DNA of 64,000 nucleotides, from NCBI GenBank assembly GCA_035610835.1, contig CM069447.1, positions 43,249,893 to 43,313,892 of the forward strand, read 5' to 3'. A program made the translations under genes and the position numbers. Numbering within the stretch: position 1 is the first letter of the stretch; the number at the start of each line of letters is the position of its first letter. This DNA is from Ophiura sarsii (lineage: Eukaryota; Echinodermata; Ophiuroidea; Amphilepidida; Ophiuridae). Under the pieces are notes generated by a model. The model saw nothing but the letters and a program-made list of their open reading frames with translations, made no database searches and was not told the DNA's origin. Positions 60,402 to 64,000 of the stretch are shown piece by piece.

Positions 60402-60424
60402 TCAAAATGACTTGAAAAATAATC

Positions 60425-60854
60425 TAAAGGTCACAAGAAAACTAAGTAATATACATGATCTAGTTTCTATACATTATTGAATTTGATATTTTAACAGCCA
60501 TGAACCACAAAAAATATTGTGAGATTTTGTGGTATTTGGTTATAACCAAAGTTTTACATGGTGATTTATTGTGTGTCTGAATGACCAAATACCTCAATAT
60601 ACCACAACAGTATGCTGTGGTATATTGGGGTATTTGGTTCTCTGTGTGCAAGAGTCCTGGAGTATATTGTGGTATATGGTATGTAACCATCTTTTACCTA
60701 GTACTGGATATGTGCATGCATGACCAAAGACCACAAAGTACCCCAGCAGAATTTTGTGGTATTTTGGGGTATTTGGCTGTCTATGTACAAGAGTGTTGTG
60801 GTATTTTGAGGTATATGGCAGTTGTCCTAGGAAAGTATGAGGGGAGTGTTAGGG
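60425..60854 (+). repeat. Transposon 3' terminal region with subterminal repeats
   Basis: Several copies of TGTGGTATATTGGGGTATTT and TGTGGTATTTTGGGGTATTT (about 60615, 60754, 60797) plus inverted ones (ACCAAATACC near 60586, CCACAAAGTACCCC near 60731), then the terminal AGTGTTAGGG. Partner of 50818-51170. Confidence 0.85.
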
Positions 60855-60856
60855 TT

Positions 60857-61045
60857 AATCAAAACAAATAATTGACAATGATTTCAAATCACCCCCTCGC
60901 GTATTATGCAACATTTGTGTAACCACGACAGCGTTGTGCGAAGTAGTTGTGGAACAATGCGTTGCAAGACTGTGTTAAACCTTTGGATCAATGCGAGCGC
61001 TCGGATCGCGACGCTGTGATCAACAATTATTTGTTTTGATTATAG
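60857..61045. mobile_element. TA-flanked MITE abutting the transposon's right TTAA
   Basis: The left TAATCAAAACAAATAATTG (from 60856/60857) and right CAATTATTTGTTTTGATTA (61024-61042) are inverted. The TTAA used by the transposon is formed by a flanking T plus this element's TA-A edge, so the transposon inserted into the very border of this older element. Confidence 0.85.
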
Positions 61046-61499
61046 TATACTGGAGATGAATGTCCTTGCTTTCTTCGAGTTGGGACATTCAGCAGTGCTG
61101 CTTGTATTGTATGTTATGTGTTTATTTCGCTCTTTCAATTGCGATGAGCTTCTCTATCATTAATAAAGAAAGTAGTTTGTGATTCTCAAATGGCTGAAGA
61201 AGTGAAAATATAAGAGTGTGTCAATTCATCATGATAATACTTTATATTACTTTACATGTACTATTAAATCAAAATATCTTGATTGACATTAACAATGCCA
61301 TTGTCCCCTGCTTTGAATATTGGATTATATAAATAACTGTTCACAGTTTAATAGCATTAGGGATACTGGAAGTGCATATTTAATCCGGATAATCCACTTA
61401 GAATCTCCTTAGAAACTCTACTGGTTGAGTGGGAGCATCATTTAAAAATTATGGATTTTTTCCCAAGGGGATTGCTGGAAATCCATTTATAGAATATCC
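61046..61499. other. Intronic sequence, weak dispersed repeat
   Basis: The 61110-61155 block matches 50214-50253 (see that entry). Nothing else recognised. Confidence 0.5.
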
Positions 61500-61840
61500 T
61501 GGGGGCGGGGGGAGCACTCAACTTATTTTTGGGTAGGGGTGTGCCATCCAGGATCTCAAAGACGGGGTGGAGTGGATTTTTGACGAAAAACAGGATCTTT
61601 AGAACTGGCTTTTCCCCAAATGTGTTTGGAAAAAATGCAAATTTTTCAGAAAATGTGTGGTTTTAAAATGCAATTTTCCCCCAAAATGGTGGCTTTAGAA
61701 TGCAAATGTTCAGTTTTTGATTTTTCAATAAAATGGGGGTCTAAGAACTGATGCAGGCTCAGAAAGGGGGTCTGAAGAGCGAGCAGAAGAGGGTTAAAAA
61801 GGGAGTCTTCAGGCGGCACCATACCTATTACCTATACCCC
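61500..61840. repeat. Diverged relative of the 12.8-kb hAT MITE
   Basis: GGGGGGAGCACTCAACTTATTTTTGGGTAGGGG resembles the left end of 12815-13095 in layout; repeated TTTTTCAGAAAA/AATGCAAAT blocks follow. Boundaries not resolved. Confidence 0.4.
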
Positions 61841-61851
61841 TTTCCAATGTC

Positions 61852-62183
61852 CAGTGGCGTAGCTAGGTTATTCATATTGGGGGAGGGGGGGCGAGAAATG
61901 AAAATGAACCGACAATACTTATTTTTGATTTACACCTATTTTTGGCACGATCGAGGTACATTTTGGCTCTAGACAAGCTTGTAAAGTTGTAACAAAGAAT
62001 GTCGCATTTTGGGAACACATTATGTGCGGCGTAGCGCGCGAAAATTTGTCATCTGTGTACTTTTGACCATCATAATTCCTTGATTTCTGTGGTCAAATGA
62101 ACCGACAGTGCCAATCTCAACCGACACGACGTCAATATTGGACGTCAATATCGCCCCCTAGCCCCCCTCTGGCGACGCCACTG
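61852..62183. mobile_element. hAT-type MITE (CAGTGGCGTAGC ends), 8-bp duplication
   Basis: CCAATGTC (61844-61851) and CCAATGCC (62184-62191) are the target duplication with one mismatch. The termini CAGTGGCGTAGCTAGG and CTGGCGACGCCACTG are inverted. The CAGTGGCGTAGC terminus is widespread in animal hAT elements. 332 bp, non-coding. Confidence 0.88.
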
Positions 62184-62191
62184 CCAATGCC

Positions 62192-62544
62192 AGTGCCCCC
62201 TCCCTGGTAGAATATCTCCCACTTCACACTAATGATGAGGATCTCGAACCTACCCTCCTCAATGATGGTCAAAGATTAGATGCCTAATATTTGCCTAATG
62301 CTTGGTGATATTTTTGAGGTGGTATCTTGAACTAATTAATATTTTAGACTGAACTCAATCATACATTACAATAGAATGAATGTGTGCACTGAGGTGAATC
62401 TTCACCCAATAAATTGCAGGAAAGAATTTTTCTTGATTATTTTCCTGAAGGAAAGTGAATATAGGCGAAGGCTTGAGGAGAGTCGGCTCAAGATTCAAAT
62501 TGACACCTGCATAAGAATATTCAACTAAGATGTTCATGTAATAC
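62192..62544. other. Intronic sequence, no feature seen
   Basis: No supported feature. Confidence 0.5.
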
Positions 62545-62708
62545 CAGTGGTTCCCAACCTTTTTTTGGTGGTGATCTCATTCCAGAAACCAGCATCAGAG
62601 CGCGCGACCCCTCACAGAACAAAGTCTTGTGTGTTTACTATGATACAACATAGAATTAGGCTAGTCCGCGACCCCAGTTGGGTCGCGACCCAGAGGTTTG
62701 AACCACTG
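62545..62708. mobile_element. hAT-like MITE (CAGTGGTTCCCAACC ends), 164 bp
   Basis: The left CAGTGGTTCCCAACCTTTTT and right AGAGGTTTGAACCACTG are inverted, with GCGCGACCCC/GGGTCGCGACC inside. ATGTAATA and ATGTATAA outside are a possible decayed 8-bp duplication. Confidence 0.8.
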
Positions 62709-63155
62709 ATGTATAAACTGTATATTATAAACTCACTTTTTGTGTTCGGTATACCAAATTTTATTTTACTTTATAATATTTAATCTCATAGTGTCAGCCA
62801 TGTTACCATGGATATAATGCAAACATAAGACAAATACATTGTAGGTTCATCTGCATTATAGGCCCTGACAATATCTTTGAATGTACAGTCAATTGAAATA
62901 AAAGGTAATATTCAGGTGTATCAACGACATTCAGTGGCATAACTAGAGTCTTTATTTATTTATAGTATTGGGGTGGGCAGGGGGTGTTTGTTGTTTTTGT
63001 GGGGTTTTTTTGGGGGGGGGGGGGGGGGGGTCAGGTGTGCTTTTTTTGGGGGGGGAGTCTTCTGGCAGGGGACTTCCCCTGATGATGTTTCACCACCTCA
63101 CTGATAGCTTCATCAGACTGGCAACTCTGGTCTACTGCTACAAACCCAAACTTAC
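62709..63155. other. Intronic sequence with poly-G tract, next to the kinesin exon
   Basis: A CAGTGGCATAACTAGAG solo hAT-like end near 62933 and G tracts near 63012-63030 and 63049-63056. The open frame on the minus strand runs through the splice donor and is not coding beyond 63156. Confidence 0.5.
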
Positions 63156-63243
63156 CTTTGACAATGGCTTTAGCACAGTTATTGTAAACCTGCTCTTGTG
63201 TCGTGTTTGGTCGGAAAACTTTGTCAAAGACAAACAGTTTGCC
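63156..63243 (-). CDS. KIF5: Kinesin-1 heavy chain, early motor-domain exon (internal)
   Basis: This 88-bp internal exon encodes 29 residues, [20 protein letters not shown] then NNCAKAIVK, followed by one base (G) of the next codon. It is the conserved stretch just before the P-loop in kinesin-1 motors (family pattern F..D.VF...T.QE.VY...AK.IV). The acceptor is TTTGCAG before 63243; the donor is G|GTAAG at 63156/63155. Its last G joins AT at 5312-5311 to make Asp, giving ...[14 protein letters not shown] across a 57.8-kb intron. The exon begins in phase 0. The preceding exon, with the start of the motor domain, lies beyond the window. Confidence 0.95.
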
Positions 63244-64000
63244 CTGCAAATACAAAGAAAATGATCCACAATGATTAAGGGAGGGAACTATTTACGTGGA
63301 TTACAATGAAAATAACAGGAATACAGGATCAAATCTTATTATTAGGATTAAGTCACATTGCGGTGAACACAGGCCAGGTGAAAATCAATTGTGTCTGACT
63401 GACCTGCGCGAGGAGAACAAGTGTGCGCATACGTGAACAGAACGTGTCACCCGTGAGCAACAGGCAGCGAATTCGAGTGAATTCTGGGAAATATGTCGGC
63501 AAAGGGGAGGGTATAGTTAAGCCCTGGAGGATCCCGTGATCGCGGTTTTCTCGCCGTGATTCTCGGGTTTAACCATTTGCCTCGGTTTTCTAAAAGTATG
63601 CCGAGATTTCGCGGAATTGTTGGTTTTTTCCTCAACAAAACAACATTTCGAATTTCTACACAAAAATTGACGGTAATTAGTCCTAGAAAATCTTGAAATG
63701 TCATGTTAAATTTCGATCTATCGTACCAATCATACCAATGCAAACTTGGTTGGGAAAATACCCCCGGAAAATACCTTTTATATGTAAACAATGTCTGGTT
63801 CCCGTTATGTTATTTTCCCCATGTTACGCCGCGCCGTAAAATTGGTATCAGAAATTTGAGATCGCACATGTTCTGACGTAATGTATAATGCCGCCTAGGT
63901 TGATGAAATAAAGAAAATTGTTTTGATGAAATAAAGAATTGACTAAGACTCTGCCGCCCTCTACATTTTGTTATCAATCTAACAAACAGTAATTTTTACG
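63244..64000. other. Upstream intron sequence of kinesin gene, no feature resolved
   Basis: The block 63520-63625 (CCCGTGATCGCGGTTTTCTC, GAGATTTCGCGGAATTG) resembles the subterminal repeats of the hAT-type element at 45799-47603, so a related element may start here and run off or be truncated. The minus open frame 63447-63791 shows no protein family I recognise. Confidence 0.5.

Larger units (their letters stand above)
50818..60854 (+). mobile_element. 10.0-kb piggyBac-like transposon, apparently complete
   Basis: TTAA at 50814-50817 and 60855-60858 flanks a perfect 10-bp inverted repeat, CCCTAACACT and AGTGTTAGGG. Inverted similarity continues: CCATATACCCCAAAATACCA at 50830 has a complement near 60795-60818, and TTAGTTTTCTTGTGACCTTT near 51149 is mirrored near 60427. 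The only long frame is a piggyBac-family transposase (52748-55711). The element is far longer than typical piggyBac transposons (about 2.5 kb) because of internal tandem repeats and one nested MITE. Exact TTAA sites, perfect termini and an intact frame suggest recent activity. Confidence 0.9.

Noticed and set aside
63447..63791. 114-codon minus frame upstream of the kinesin exon
   Set aside because: It does not encode the expected start of the kinesin motor and overlaps sequence resembling hAT subterminal repeats.

Overview
This is a non-coding-rich, AT-rich animal window. It looks like part of the genome of a marine invertebrate, possibly an echinoderm or relative; that lineage guess is weak and rests on the style of the repeats and the metazoan-type kinesin exons. 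No bacterial gene organisation is present.

Host gene. Two short minus-strand exons encode the start of a kinesin-1 heavy chain (KIF5-type) motor domain: 63156-63243, then 5239-5312, which carries the P-loop GQTSSGKT. Their splice phases join exactly (G from one exon plus AT from the next gives the Asp before VLEGYNG). Almost the whole window, 5313-63155, is therefore one 57.8-kb phase-1 intron. I found no other convincing host exon. The rest is a dense nest of transposable elements and tandem repeats.

Main mobile element. A 10.0-kb piggyBac-like transposon (50818-60854) lies on the plus strand, antisense to kinesin. It is flanked by TTAA on both sides and ends in a perfect 10-bp inverted repeat (CCCTAACACT/AGTGTTAGGG). 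Subterminal arrays of a TGTGGTATTTTGGGGTATTT-type motif occur at both ends. Inside are an intact 987-aa transposase (52748-55711) with all four expected catalytic aspartates and a Cys-rich tail; a promoter made of 170-bp repeats with E2F-like and CCAAT motifs and a TATA box; a 2.5-kb 133-bp minisatellite with higher-order structure; a hairpin with AATAAA; a 323-bp tandem repeat; and a short ATCCAACA-rich array.

Other TTAA-flanked elements. A set of 240-290-bp elements ends in CCCTAACC and contains tRNA-like (A/B box) sequences (6.7, 15.8, 18.3, 18.6, 32.2 and 32.6 kb). A 6.56-kb element (36381-42942) has long inverted repeats, each holding a tRNA-like sequence. Several smaller TTAA elements lie at 9.7, 11.5, 13.9 and 18.9 kb. 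hAT-type elements with 8-bp target duplications lie at 12.8, 13.4, 45.8 and 61.9 kb. Several TA-flanked mariner-like elements are also present.

Tandem and dispersed repeats. There are minisatellites of 47, 75, 31-32, 185, 21 and about 60 bp, a dispersed 23-nt palindrome recurring about 14 times between 18 and 29 kb, an exact 275-bp duplication with a possible coding frame (33.6 and 36.1 kb), long foldback hairpins, degenerate telomere-like repeats, and many poly-C/poly-G tracts.
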